A stretch of DNA of 64,000 nt from Cenococcum geophilum 1.58 (lineage: Eukaryota; Ascomycota; Dothideomycetes; Gloniales; Gloniaceae): positions 621,475 to 685,474 of the forward strand of contig KV748250.1 in NCBI GenBank assembly GCA_001692895.1. The letters are read 5' to 3'. Position numbers and translations under genes: made by a program. Of the stretch, positions 44,170 through 57,600 are shown in pieces (within the stretch, counting starts at the first letter, position 1; every line of letters begins with the position of its first letter). The notes beneath the pieces are model-generated. The model saw nothing but the letters and a program-made list of their open reading frames with translations. It did no database searches and had not been told where the DNA came from.

Positions 44170-46140
44170 CGGAAGTATTTTACAGTGTTAGTTTAGATTA
44201 ATTTTAGTGTTATATAATATGTTAACTGCCTAGCATCTTAGGGCTAAATTATCTTAACTAAGCTTAGTCTCTACGCCGAAGGACTTATACGGTGGGACTA
44301 TCTTAATATAGATGGTAAGGCAGGCGCCGGTACGTACCTCTTTATTTTTCTCTCCCGTTCCTCTACCTCTACCTTACCTATTAGTAGGCAAGGATTAATT
44401 CTTAAAAGAATATCAGAGTCTATGGAAGACGCTAGAGTTTAGGTACTAGACATTATTACATCTATTACCGTATCTATCGTTATATCTATTATCACTTTTG
44501 CTAAGCTACCGCCGGCGCCGGCGTCGCCCTTATCCCTCTTTTACTTCTTCCCGCTAAACGTTTTCTAAGTTTTATCGTCTAAGGGCAAGCTAGGCGAATG
44601 GCACGGACCAGACGGACTAAATGGAAAATCGGGCGCTTAGACCTTACTATGCACTAATACTATATAACTAGGCTAAGCGGAGAGTCCGTTAATCTAAGTA
44701 TCCTCCTTTCCCTAGCGGCGGCATTTAGGATATAGGAAGAGCTGCTCAAATATACCTTCTTTCCGGATATAGATTAATCTAAAATGCCTTATAAGACCTT
44801 ACCTAGGAAGAAAGAAGCTAAAATAGATAAGATACCTAAATAGGTCCTTAGCTAGGGTTAAATAGGAGGGGAAATAAGGCGCGTAAATCTTATTATAAAC
44901 CATTTTAACGTGGTTACTCTATATAGACTTACCCCCGCTAATCTAAGAATTTTCTATCCCTAGGTGGCGGCATTTAGGGCACTAAAAGGGCTGCTTAAAT
45001 ATCCCGTTCTTAATATAAATCTTTTTATAGTACTTTATAAGTTTGCTATAGCGGTAATAGACGCTATAGCTAAGAAGGTACCTAGGCTATTTTTTATAAC
45101 CCCTTATTCCCTTTATTCTAGTTAAGAATAAAAGCGTACCCTACTTACCCTCTACATTACCCGCTTCATTCTTTTTATCCTCTTTATCCTCTTCGCATAT
45201 TACCTAACCTATATTATCTACCTCGCGCTCTAAAGTTTCTGTATTTAAAGACGGGTTTATTTCTAGCTAGCGAGTTAAGTATCTAATAAGTAGGTTTATA
45301 AACCGTTCCAAACACTATTTAAAGGGCTAGTGTTTATTAACGTCCTAGGTGCGACTTTGTAGAAACTAAGCAACCATAGCTGCTATATTATAAGAGCGCT
45401 TCCTTAGAGCGACTTTGCCTAGAGCGCCTTTACCTATAGCGCCCTCGCTAGGAGCGGATCCAGCGGTTTATACGGCGGGCGTACCTATAGTTAGTAAACC
45501 TAGGGCTCTTAATCCATTAACGCAACTAAAGTATTCCGCCCTCTTCTCCTATACCTTTAGAGACAATAAAATCTTAATAATATAGCGGAGCTGCCCATTA
45601 AGCGCCGTCGCTGCCTTGCAATCTTTTACTCACTTTACCACTTTTAGGCTTCCACGGAGATTATATATATCCTTACGCTATTTAAACTCCCATAAGCCCT
45701 CCTTACTTAGGCTAATAGGAGCATTTGTGTCCCTTTATAGGGACATATTACGGAGGCGCTAAAAGAGGGTATTATTCCGTCTAGCTATAGATCTAAAGGC
45801 TAACCCTATAAGATTCTCGCGGATACATTTAGTCTAATAGCTACCTTAGAATACTTAGGTTATATTAAATAAAATATAGTTATATAGCGTATTAGAGAGA
45901 ACGCCTAGCGGTTTAAAGAAGTTAGCAGCTATCCCTACTATTCGCGGAGTTAAAAAGGAAAGTAGTAGGGAAACGCGCTACTTAATATATGCATATATAT
46001 ATATATATATTTGCCTTAAATTCTCTTACTATTAAGTCTAGCTCCTACGCTAACCCGTAGCGCGTAAATATATAAGTCCTCCTAGAAACCAGCCACGAGG
46101 TATATTTGGTGCTATAGATAGTTAAAACTTAAGTAAGTAA
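44170..46140 (+). other. RIP-degraded region with coding-like pieces
   Basis: Several plus-strand stretches look coding (for example WDYLNIDGKAGAGTYLFIF near 44290 and a Pro/Ala-rich piece near 44510), but the frame changes often and no domain is recognised. Two blocks near 44680-44760 and 44935-45010 repeat the order TCCTTTCCCTAGCGGCGGCATTTAGG, hinting at a duplicated segment. A TATATA tract lies at about 45985-46010. Confidence 0.3.
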
Positions 46141-46149
46141 GTAGAAAAA

Positions 46150-47850
46150 TAGGCCAGTTTAGTATCTCTTTTTTTTACTTTAGCAGGAGAAAGTTTACTC
46201 CTTTAAGGGCGGGTTAACGGAGTAGTATATTAATAGACTTAAAGCTAGGCTTAAAGGCATTATCTATAATCGCGCGCGTGGCGATAAGGCTAGTAAGGCA
46301 TATATTTAAATATAGGACGAGGGTAATAGAAAAGGATATCCTATTAAAATAGAGGAGGTAAGTAAGGGAAAGTAACTAGGGTAAGGTAAGGAGTTCCTAA
46401 AGACGTAGAGTAAGGATAGGGTTAAGCTTACGTATCGGCTCTAGAGCTACGGCTGGCCCGCTTTTTCTTATTCTTCTTAACTATAATTATAGCGACGAGC
46501 CTTGTCCTTGTTTAGTTGTTTAGGTCCTATATAACCGCTAAACTAACTTACTAGTACGGGAGGCGCATTATAGAGGCTGGTCTAAAGCTGCTAATACCCG
46601 CTATTAGGAGGACGGCGTAAAACGCGAGCTAGGTATTAGGCTCGTAATTAATATCCCTAGCATACTCCCACAGTATATTAAGGACGACAATAATATCTTT
46701 AGCTATCGCTTTAACCTTCTTAAAGGTCTAATTAACCGTAAGACCGAGCTTATCTATAAGGCCATCATAGATCCACTAAAAGGGGGGGGGGTTAGAATAG
46801 ACATTTTAACCTTTTTACGCACCTATATAGAGGATCTATAGAGGGGAATAAAAGGAAAGGGAAGGGAAATGGGGATAGAGAGGAGGGGTATAGGGTTCGT
46901 TAGTGCAACCGACCTTAAATATCTTAAAGATCGGCCCTTACGCACGCTGCTTAGTATAGTTAATAAACTTTAGTCTTTAGAGAGCCTTATTCTTAGGATC
47001 TTACCGCCTTTTCTTTAGCAGAACTATAGAGTTAGCTTAAGTAATAAGCCCCCTCTAGAACTGCGTAATAGAAGAAGCTGTATTTACCATCTACTTATAT
47101 TTATACTCTTACGGTCTAAGGACTAGATATCTTCGCTCTAAGTTTTTAATATACGCCTAGAGGAATACTTAGTAATAATCCTTAGCCGTTTTAGACGCGA
47201 GGTATAGGTTAAGCTAAATACTATCCGGGTCTACTTATAGGACATCCCTAATAAATCTATATAGAAAGGCGCGCGGGTTAATAAGGAGAAGGCGGCTAGA
47301 AACAAAAGAAGAGGTAGAGGAAGGAAAAGTAGTAGGAGATGTTAGACGGATAGGTAAGGGCGTACTTACTTATAATCTCTAGACTACTATAGTATAATCG
47401 CAATAGTAGCCCATTATATCCGCAATTACTAGACGGTTATCTAGCGGCTAAGAGGCGTATAATTTTAAGGCTAATAAGGCCCTCTACCTCCGTGACTTTA
47501 GGTTATTAAAAAAGCAGCGCTTAGCTTTAGAGGGCCCTATATCTACCTCCTTTAGCGGACACGGATTAATAAGGGATATAGGGATAAATATAGGGACGGA
47601 TGTAGAAACCGTTATAGAACGGCTGTTACCGTATTATGCGGTGCCTATCGCTACCAAAGGGAAGCTATTTTTAGGGTATAGAAGAACGGAAGTAGTAAGG
47701 GATAGACGCGGATGGAGGGATTGGAAGGATAGTAGGTGGGCTAACTAGTTAAAAATCGCGATAGCAAACAAGCAAAAGGAGCGGTTAGAATTTAAGGTTA
47801 GGGATAGAGAAGGAGATAAGACTGCTAAAGACTATAGGTAAAATGGCGGG
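46150..47850 (+). pseudogene. Decayed gene(s) of unknown function, less mutated toward the 3' end
   Basis: Plus-strand frames can be followed through most of this interval, with changes of frame near 46560 and 47340. Readable parts are SFKGGLTEQYINRLKARLKG (about 46200), RGDKASKAYIQIQDEG, LPQYIKDDNNIFSYRFNLL (about 46665), DLKYLKDRPLRTLLSIVNKL (about 46911), EEYLVIILSRFRREV (about 47160), KEKAARNKRRGRGRKSSRR (about 47285), and GHGLIRDIGINIGTDVETVI to RDREGDKTAKDYR (47556-47838). The last 300 bases have almost no stops. The RNKRRGRGRK-type basic region suggests nucleic-acid binding, but I recognise no family. It may be an unrecognised transposon protein. Confidence 0.4.
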
Positions 47851-47869
47851 CGAAGGATATATATATCTC

Positions 47870-48260
47870 TATTTATCTTAGGGGGGGCCCAAAATAGGAC
47901 CCCTAGCGGTTAAACTGGGCGTTAAGGGCAGTGTAGTACAGGAAAGACAGGCCTGTATTTTTGCAGCGGGCTGAGAATATAGAGGAGGCAGAAGGAAGAA
48001 GGCGGCACGGCACGGGCGCATGATTAGGAGCGCTTGCGCGGAGGTTAAGAGGGGGGAGGAGGAAAGGGAGGGAGGAGCGAGCGAGAAAGAGAGAGGCGGC
48101 GAGGTTAAAAAACTGGATGGCGTTTTCGATGGAGGCGCGGAACTTTAAAAAGAAAATAAATTACTAAATAAAACGGTTAGTTTTCCGCAAGGGCCACGGA
48201 AAAACGTGGATTCCGAGTGGTGGCTTGGCGGAATGTTTACGGCTCCACAGACGGATTTGC
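47870..48260. other. G-rich lead-in to the satellite array
   Basis: Composition changes abruptly at about 47880 from AT-rich RIP-degraded DNA to purine-rich, CA- and CG-containing DNA (GGGAGGAGGAAAGGGAGGG near 48050). No gene is seen. It is probably part of the same insertion as the array that follows. Confidence 0.4.
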
Positions 48261-49990
48261 TTGAAGCCCAATACGGAGCTGCAATGCTCTACTAACACGC
48301 AGCACTAATATACTAGGAAGTCTCACAATCGTCTCTATAAACGTCTCTACAAACACCTCTACGACTGCTCTATAATTGCCCGTACAATCATCCGTACAAA
48401 CGGCTCTACAAACAGCTCTACAAACGTCTACATGATCGCCCGTACGAACGCGCATATAATCAATTGATCGATCGACCAAACGCCCATATAATCGATCAAT
48501 TAAACGCCCGTACGAACGTCTCTACAATTGCTTATACAATCAATCAGCCAACCGATCAATCAATCAACCAAACGCCCGTACGATCGTCTCTACGTACGGC
48601 TCTACAATCGATCAGTCAAATGCCTATACAATCAATTAGACGCCCGTACGAACGCCTGTACAAACAATCAATTAAACTTCCATACGATCAATCGATCAAA
48701 CGCCCATATAATCAATCAGACGCCCGTATAAACGTCTCTACGAGCGTCTACAAACGTCTCTACAAACGTCTCTACGAACGTCTCTACGGACGTCTACAAT
48801 TGCCCATACAATCGTTCGTACAAACGTGTGTACGAACGCCTACACGGACGCCTGCATGAACGCCTATATAATACTCTACCAAAGCTCTATAAAAGCTCCG
48901 CACGAACCTCCGTATGAAGCTCTACTAAAGCCTCTACTAAAGCCTCTGTAAGAGCTCTGTCCATGCAGTAAATAGAGCACGTAGTGTGCAGGGGGGGGTC
49001 CAAGGGGGTCTCCCCCTTGAACTTAAAGTTCTACTTAGAGCTCTACTTGAAGCTTAATATAGAGCTCTAAAGCTCTACTAATACGCAGTACTAATATACT
49101 AGGAAGGTTCTATAATTGGCCGTACGATCGTTTCTAAGAACGGCTCTACGAACGGCTCTATAAACGTCTGCACGATCGCCTATACAAACGCCTATATAAT
49201 CGATTAATTAACGTCTATATAATTAATCAGTTAAACGTCTATATAATTACCTATACAATCGTCTCTATAAACGTCTCTATAATTGATCGCCCGTATAAAC
49301 GTCTGCATACCTATATATAGCTCTATAGAAGCTCTATATAAAGCTTTACACGAAGCTCTACACGAAGCTCTGTAAAAGCTCTACCAAACGCTCTACCAAA
49401 GCCTCTGTAAGAGCTCTGCCCACGCAGTAAATGGAGCACGCAGTGCGTAGGGGAGGGGGGGGGGGGTTCCAAGGGGGTCTCCCTCTTGAGGTCAAAGCTC
49501 TACTTAAAGCTCTACTCGAAGCCTGATACGGAGCTCTAAAGCTCTACTAACACGCAGCACTGATAATACTAGGAAGGCTCTATAATCGTCTACACTAACG
49601 GCTCTACAAACGACCCTACGGACGTCTGCACGATCGCCCGTACGAACGCCTATACGAACGCCCATACGAGTGTCCATATAAACGCCTATACGATTAATCG
49701 ATTAATCGATCAATTAAACACCCATACAATCAATCAATCGAACGCCTATACGAACGATTAATTAAACGTCTATATAATTGCCCATACAATCGTCTCTATA
49801 AACGTCTCTGTAATTAATCGCCAGTATAAACGTCTGCACGTGGCTCTGCATAAGGCTCTACGCAAATCTCTGCACGAGGCTCTACTAAAGCTCTATATAA
49901 GCTACCTATCACATATCGGGGGGGCTTAGCCTTACTACTACTTCTAAATTAGGTAAAAGCTCTATATAGGGGGGGTCCAGGGGGTCCCTT
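48260..49990. repeat. Complex satellite array, little affected by RIP
   Basis: At least three diverged higher-order units start with CTCTACTAAYACGCAGYACT (about 48281, 49075 and 49545). Each unit is itself built of short words such as CGTACGAACGTCTCTACAA, AATCGATCAATTAAACG and GAAGCTCTA. The block GAGCACGYAGTGYGYAGG followed by a G7 or longer run, TCCAAGGGGGTCTCCC, appears at about 48975 and 49434, with a variant at 49965. Both strands are open over long stretches (48237-48479 minus; 48464-48859 and 48528-48731 plus), but the peptides are just translated repeats and I do not call genes. Confidence 0.75.
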
Positions 49991-50440
49991 CTGGAAAACC
50001 TTATATCTATATATATATATATATTAATTAAACTCTATATAATAAGGCTCTAAATTAAAGTTTTGGGTTAATCAATCGGCTTATTAGCTATAAAATCGGG
50101 TCAAAATTTTCGTTGGCGGGCCCAAACGATCTGTATGTTAAACCTCTTTATCTGAGGCCCTAGGTCCAAGGTCAATCGAGGGCAACTACAAGATCATTAA
50201 CCAATCAACCCATTTTATTAATGAACAGCTCAATACGAGTTTCGTAACAAGTTCTCTCCTTATAGTAAATCTCAGAATACAATTAGAGTTAATCTATTAG
50301 GCACCTTACTCCACAGTTTTAATTATTATCGATTGTTAAATCTATACCTATATACCTAGCCTAATAACGAGCCCACCGTAGTATTTCCTACAAGGTTCCG
50401 TTATATATTTACTACCATAGTTATAGTAGAAGACAATAGA
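49990..50440. other. Right flank of the satellite, possible LTR remnant
   Basis: It begins with a TATATA tract (about 50005-50025). The segment from about 50130 has TGTATGTTAAACC and CCTTACTCCACA at about 50325, which could be the ends of an LTR of about 200 bp belonging to the gag fossil that follows. This is weak, because the partner LTR is not in view. Confidence 0.25.
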
Positions 50441-50449
50441 TTAATACGA

Positions 50450-51984
50450 TGCTACCAAAAGCACTAGTTACGACGCCTTCGACGGCAGCAACTACCTTAG
50501 GTACTAGTGGTGATACTAGTATAAGGAGTACTAGCACGCAGTATATCACGACGGATTAGTTACAGGAAATAGTCGATCAATTAATAACTAACAACTCGAT
50601 ACTTAAAGATAGACTTAATGGCATAGGAATAGGGAAAGTTAAGTTACCTTCGATTGAGAGATTCGCAGGTAAGAGATTAAAACTTAAGGGATTCCTAACC
50701 TAAATGCACTTTAAGGTTATGCAAGAGGGACCGAAACTAGCGACAATAATAGATTAAATAGCTTATACAGGATTAGTCCTAACTAGACAAGTGCTTAGGT
50801 GGTTTAAACTATAGCTTACTAAGATATAGGCTAGCGGAATAATAACTACTAATTAGGACGTAAGATATATATTCTTAAGTTAGGAAGGGTTCACAGAACG
50901 CCTAACGTAGATATTTAGAGACCTAGAAGCCACGGTAACAGTAGAAAGAAAGCTCTAAAATCCAATCCAGTAAATATTAGCAATCGAGTATATAATATAG
51001 TTTTAAACCTTAGTAACTTAGGTTAAATAGAATAATAGGGCGCTTATAGCATAGCATAAGTTAGGACTTAAGGCTAAAGTCTAGGATATAATTATTCTTA
51101 TAGAATATATAGAGACTATGCAAGACTTAATTAATTAAGCGATAAAGATTAATAAGAGGATCTTTTAAAGGGAATAAGCCAAGAAAGGGCATAATAGAGT
51201 TCTATAGTTATATAGGACGTAGGGCGCGCTAAGATAAAAATAGAAATAACAGTAACTATATAATAACGGGCTAGAGCTAATGGATTTAAGCGGTATTAAA
51301 AAATCCTATAAGAGGAAAAGTTTATAGAAACCTAGAGGATAAGGATTAAGTAATTAAAGGTCTAAGGAGTATAGGCCGAACTAGGGATCTTAGCACAAGA
51401 AGAAGTTTAGACGGACTCTATAATAAGAAAATTGGTATAAAGAAGGAGCTTATATAAATTATAGAAAGCTAGGTTATTTTACTAGAGACTATAGAGGCGG
51501 TTAAAGTAACTATGCGGTAAAGGGAACTAGACTAGTAGACAATATATATCTATATAGGGATAATAATATACTGCAAGGAATAAAGAGTTGTTTAATTAAA
51601 AGTTTTGCGTTTTATTATAATAACGTATATTAAATTTATAAGGACGCTAAATATAGCGTAAACTATTAGCTATAAGAGTCTAAGTTAAGAGGATTTTAGG
51701 GTATATAAGAGTTAGATAAAGAACTAGATTAACTCTATAAATTAGATAAGGACGAAGACAGTATAGTAAGCTAGTAGTTAGCAGAGAAAGTACTCGCATA
51801 CTAATTCCACTAAGCGGCAGAATCTAAGGATTAAGACGATTAAACTATTAGCAGCAATAATAAGGTAATAAGGGTAGCTTACTAGGAGTATATATAAACC
51901 TTAAGGACGCAATAACTAAGGTAGAGGTTAAATTAGAAACCAACACTAACTTAATAATAGGGATAGAAACTCTATTAGATATGG
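50450..51984 (+). mobile_element. Ty3/Gypsy-type gag fossil
   Basis: A plus-strand region that reads as a retrotransposon Gag (capsid-like helical domain, then a basic part and a zinc-knuckle-like CCHC remnant near 51440-51480). It is heavily RIP-degraded, with dozens of breaks. Its downstream part is cut off by the complete Gypsy element that starts at 51985. The family differs from the Gag of the element at 59.8 kb. Age: older than the element inserted beside it. Confidence 0.6.
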
Positions 51985-52207
51985 TGTGACGGCTCGCACA
52001 AATGCCTCTAAACTAAAGCTTGTGGATTGCTATCTAATGAAGATACTAAGCTAAGGAGAAGAAAAGAAGGGGTCGCTAGGACTATAGTAAATATATATAA
52101 AGGGGCAGCCGCCAAGGCGCTAGCGGTAAGCGAGCCAATCGTAGGTTGGCAGAATATGGCAGCAGCATGGCAGAATTTAGCAGGTGACGCGCTCTAGCAC
52201 CGTTATA
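51985..52207 (-). repeat. 3' LTR of the Gypsy element
   Basis: A 223-bp LTR, followed at 52208-52222 by a pyrimidine run (the polypurine tract on the element strand). It still holds many CA dinucleotides, unlike the interior. Confidence 0.85.
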
Positions 52208-55200
52208 TTACCCCCCCCTCCTAAAAAAGCCTGCCCTTAGGCGTTGTCCAAGCTCCCTATTATTGTCTAAATTGTTGTAATTATCTAACCCTTCTTCCTA
52301 GCATTTAATCTAGTTATCTAATTTACGTAGTGGTCTAGGGAGGTTAGGGTAGGCTAGGTGGAAATCCCGTAGCTTATAGGGGGAGTACTTAAAATTAGAT
52401 GCGGGGTACTACTCTAGGTCGTTAATATAGCCTACCTAGCTTATACGGTATTTTAAGACATTAAGGACTTTTTTTACTGCTAGGATTTCTTTAACTTTCT
52501 ATTCTTTGTCCTTAGTAATCTAGATTAGTGGTGGGGGGTCATTATACTATCTAGGTAGTAGATTATTCGTAGCCTTTTGTAGCCGGTCCGGAGAGAAGAC
52601 GGGGTAGATCCTTATTAACTCTGGTAGCTTAACCTTAAAAGAGTGTCCTACCTTTTGAAGAGTTTCGTATGGGCTAGCCATTTAGTGGTCTAACTTATAG
52701 CTCGGCCTCTAGGTTTTCCAATTCTTCGTTAATACCTATACCTTATCTCCTACTTAGAAGTCTTCCTTGCAACGATGTCGGTTTATATTAGACTCCTTTT
52801 TTTCTTACGCCTTTCTTATAATTATTTAAGTAGTCTCCTAGGCTCCATGCATTCTCTTAGTAAATGCCCAGGCCTCTTTATAGCTAAGGCGTTTACGGGC
52901 CGTAGCGGGTTTAGTAGGCCTATCCCAATTAAAGGACGTTTATAGTGTATACCCGTAGAGCAGTTTGAATGGGGATATCCCTATACTGTCGTAGGGGAGT
53001 ATAAGCTGCGCGTAGTCTATTATAGGTAGTAATTCTAACTAGTTATCCTAATAGTAGTCTATAAAGGGCCGTAGTCGCTAGTTAAGGTACTGGTTTATAA
53101 TCTTAGTTTGGCTGTTAGTCTAAGGGTAGAATACAGTAGAGAGCTTAATCTTAATCCTAAGGATATAGTAGAGTTTATTCTAGAAATCCGATATAAACTA
53201 GGGGCTACAGTTAGAGATAATTAATTTTAGGGCGCCGTAGAATTAATAGATGTTATTAACGTAGAGGCGGGCCATATCCTTTATAGTCGTAGTCTTAAAA
53301 TAAGGGAGGGAGACGGATTACTTATATAGTCGGTCGACCACTATAAAGGCTGTATTGTGGCCGTAGGCGTCCTTTGGAAATAACTTAAAGTCTATAGTAA
53401 TATATTGCCAAGGGCGTTCTAGAACTGGCAGCGGTTATAGCTACCTAGGAGTTTAATCCCTAGGGGCATTTACGCGTCTATAGGCGTAGTAGTTTCTAAT
53501 AAATTAATCTATATTAGATAGAAGTCCTTACTAGTAGTAATAGGGCGCTAGTAGTTGGTGGGTCTTATTGTGACCAGGGTATACGTAGAGACTTAATAGT
53601 AGGCTTCGCGGATTAACTCTATCCGTAGGTTATTAATATCTAGAACTATAAGCCGTTCTTAGTATAGAAGTCCTTCTTCTATTTCTAAATTAGGGTCCTC
53701 CTTTATAGCTTAGTCGCGGAGGGCTTTTAGGGAGTTAGCCATACGGTTTGTAATTAGGATGCGATTAACTAGCCCTATTAGTTTATCCAAGACTACTCCC
53801 TCTAAGGGTGCTAGCTTATTCCGTTTGGAGTCTAGTTCTTTAAGAATTTATAGGTTAAGCTATTTGGGATAGAGGAGGGCGCGCGTCCGGTATTAGGTCT
53901 TTAGCTTATTCTAGGGTCCTACGTCTTATTCTCTTTAGGTTAGTATATTAGCTTTAGTATTTTACTTACTAGAACGATATATAATTGTAAAGAAGAATTT
54001 AGAGAGTATTTTGGCCTAGCGGGCTTATTATTTAGTAAGCTGCTTTATAGTTATAAAGTACTCTAGGGCTTTATAATCCGTATATATCTTAATCCGGGAG
54101 TTCGTGCCTTTAAGCTCTACGCGCTATTAGGATAATAATCGGATAATAGCTAGTATTTCTTTATTGTATACCTTATAGTTATACTTAGCTAGGTCTATTA
54201 TTTTTAAGAAGAAGGCAATAGGGTACTATTTACCGTCTAGATATAACTATAATAGGATTCCCGCTATAACTCCGTTAGAAGCGTCCGTCTCTAGTATTAA
54301 TTTAAGGTCCGGGTTATAGTAATAAAGGATTAGAGAAGAGATAAGCCGATCTTTTAACTCTCTAAAGGCTTCTATATAGTCGTTATTAAGATAAAAGGCG
54401 TATCTTTCTAGGTAAGTCGTATAAGAGGCATTGCTATAACTCCGTAGTTACGGATAAATTGGTGGTAGAAATTATAAAAACCTAGGAAGGACTAGATCCC
54501 CTTTACAGTATAAGGGGGCTACTAGTTATAGATTGCGTTAACCTTCTTAGGGTTAACTTTAATCCTATCTGTACTTACTATAAACCCAAGGTACTTTATA
54601 CATTTTACCTCGAATTTACATTTCTTAATATTAACTTGTAAGCCCATGTTCCGTAATCTCTCTAGGACCTTCTTAATATAAACTTAGTACTTAAGTTTAT
54701 TGTTTAAGTATATAAGGATATTATCTAGGTATACCGTATAGAATTTATTAAGGTAATTAAAAAGAACGTTATTTATATACCTTTGGTACGTAGCTAGTCC
54801 GTTTATTAGTCTAAAAGGAAGAACTTTATATTTATAGGACCTATAACGGGTATAGAATATTATTAAATCTTTAGATGCAGGGTCTATCCTAATTTAGTAG
54901 AAAGCTTAGCGGATATTAAGTTTAGTAAAGATCTTTGCCTAGCTTAGATATATAAGGGTTTTATTAATTAAAGGAATAGGATACCAATTCTTTTAAGTAA
55001 TAGTATTTAGCTTCTAATAGTTAATATAAAAACAAAGGCCTCTACTAGGCTTTTTTATAAATAGGATAGTGGAAGTAAAAGGGGCTTAACTTGGCTTAAT
55101 AAACCCTTTATTAAGGTTATTAATTAAGTACTACTTTATTACTTTTAGCTTATCTATTAATTATTAGTAGAGGGGGCTATAGCCTAGCGAGTTATTGGCT

Positions 55201-55849
55201 TCCAATTAAATCTTATAATTGTATATCTAGTAAGGGGGTAACTTATCTAAAGCCGCCCTTAAGAATACGTCCTTATACTTAGCATAGATAGTAGGAAGGA
55301 GATATTTAACCAGTTCCTTATTAGTTTCCTTAATTAGCTTTTCTTCCCTCTTATTAATAATCCGGTTAATTTTATATAGGCTTATTATAAAGACCTTATT
55401 GTCCTTCCGGTATATATTAAAGTAGAACGCTATAGCGCTAATTACGGTAATATCTACTATAGGGGGTTTATATAACACTAGGGGCGTATATAACCTTAGG
55501 GCCCTCTAGGGTATTAGCGTCGTTACTCCTTTTAACTCCTATCGTATCTTTTAAAGGTTATCCTTTATATCTTATTGGTACGTTCTTTTCTATACCGGTC
55601 GGATCTACGCGATTTAGACGTCGTCTATATTACTATCTGTCCCGCTTCTATATATAGAGTCCTCCTTAAACGTAGCGCTTTATAAGAGTATCTTTATTAG
55701 TATGGAGTTCTTTCTAGCTTCGCGGCGGGCGTCTTCTTAGGCGAAGGCTAGGTTCTAGGCCTAGATATCCTGCTAGTATATAGAGTCAGACTTCGCGGCT
55801 AGTGTCTTACGGTTAGTTTAGATTTCTCTAATAAAGGAGGGTAATTTTG

Positions 55850-57600
55850 GCCTAACCTCCGGCTAGACAAACTATCTTTATTATATATTTAGCCAAATAT
55901 TAAAGTAGGATATCTATTTTCGGCTAAGGATTATATTATAGGACCCTAGATCTAAGATATAGAAGGGGATACCGTATTAACGTCGTCTATTAAGGGAGAT
56001 ATATAACTTTAGGACGTAGGTAACCGGCTTACCGGCTTATCTATTATAGCCTTTTACCTAGACAGGCTTCTCTAGTAGGGTGGTTTTTATATTTAGAAAC
56101 TTGGCAATGTTAATTATATAGTTAATATTTATAAAGGTAAAGCTATTTACTCTAGTGTCAATAAGGGTAGTTAAGTTAACTCTATATCTATTTTAAGATA
56201 CTATATATAGAACTGTAAAGTGTTTTCCACCTATTAACTAACTTAGATTAATCTCTTTAAGATCGATAGGATACCCTAGGGGGGAGACTTTCCCTAGGGT
56301 TCTTCTTTTCCTAACTCGTTGGACGTTTCTCCTTCCTCTATCTCCTTAATATCCTTTAGTTCTAGGTAAGATAAGGTAAAGTAACCCTCCTTATCGCAGT
56401 TATAGTAAGTAGCTGTAGTAGGGTCTATTGGGGTATTGCGACGAGTACTAGTTGAGGTTATGGTACGTAGCTAGTCGGGCGAGGCTCGCTGGTGCGTAGT
56501 TATAACCGCTTTTAGTATAGTAGCGGTTATGGCTTATCTTCCTACTCTAGCTCCCGTAGGGGTGGCGGGTGAGCTTTAATTGCTATAGGGTTACTTCTAC
56601 TAATTCGGGCGGGCGTTAATCCGCTTTAGCTCTAAGTCTAATAATAGGTAACAAGCTGTAAGTCTTTCGTGGGTTAGTAGGTCGTCTAAAGTTATAGTAA
56701 TTTTCTCTTATAGCCTAATCGTTAGTTTATCGTAAAGGTCTAATTAGTAGTTTTTAAGGGGGACCTAGCCTTCTCCTATAAGGTGTAAGAATTAAGTTTA
56801 GAATTTAGTAAAGGGTTGGTTTAGCTTTATTATTAGGCGGTTATAGTTATACTAAGCGTCCTGTACTTTATTTGGGTTAATATAGATAGCCGCTAGGTAC
56901 TATAGTATCTTATTAATAGATATAAATTGGATAGAAGAGTTATCTTTAAACTTGGCTTAAAGGTGACGTTGGGCGTCCCCCATAGTTCGGCCAAAGAGGT
57001 AGAGCATTTTAGCCTCTTTAGAGGGGAAATAGTCGTGGTTAATTTAGAGTTTTCCTCGTACTTAGATCCTCTAGTTCTTAAAGGTAGGGTCTATCCTATT
57101 AGATAGTAGTTAAGGGTTAGGAAGCTTAACGGATTTTAATTACTTTATTATTATATCTATACTCCCTAGTGTATTATATTTAGTTAAGCGAATAGGTTAA
57201 CTAAGGCTTTGTAAAGGGGAGGCTAGGCTACTTTATAAGGCAGTAAGACTTTCTAGGATCTCCTTTAGAGTCTCTTATATACTTTAGGCTTAAAGACAAT
57301 TAACCTTCTAATTAGCCGCAAGGGCGCGAATCGATTCGCGTATATCTGTAACGTTATTATTGTCTTTAATTTCTAATCCCAATTAGATCTTATATTCCTC
57401 TCGGGTAGAAGTAGGTCTTTTAGATAAGCTCGCTTTAAGTGCCATTATTAGCTTCCTAGGGTTCGTCGGTCTTATACGCTTTGGTTTTAATTCCGGGGGT
57501 ATAGGTTTAGTCCTACCTAGCTTATAAAGTAGGATATTATTAAGGCCTTCCTAGGCAGTATAAAGTTGTTCTAGTGTCTAAGTATAGCGCGTTAACGCGT
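55850..57600 (-). mobile_element. Gag-protease part of the Gypsy element
   Basis: The minus-strand translation shows a Gag helical region, a CCHC-type knuckle near 56390 and a retropepsin-like segment near 56150. It is broken in many places. A 25-bp direct repeat (GATATTATTAAGGCCTTCC) at about 57532 and 57631 lies in the leader before Gag. Confidence 0.6.

Noticed and set aside
48237-48859. Open frames on both strands in the satellite array
   Set aside because: They are translations of repeated CGTACGAACGTCTCTA words and exist in several frames and both strands.
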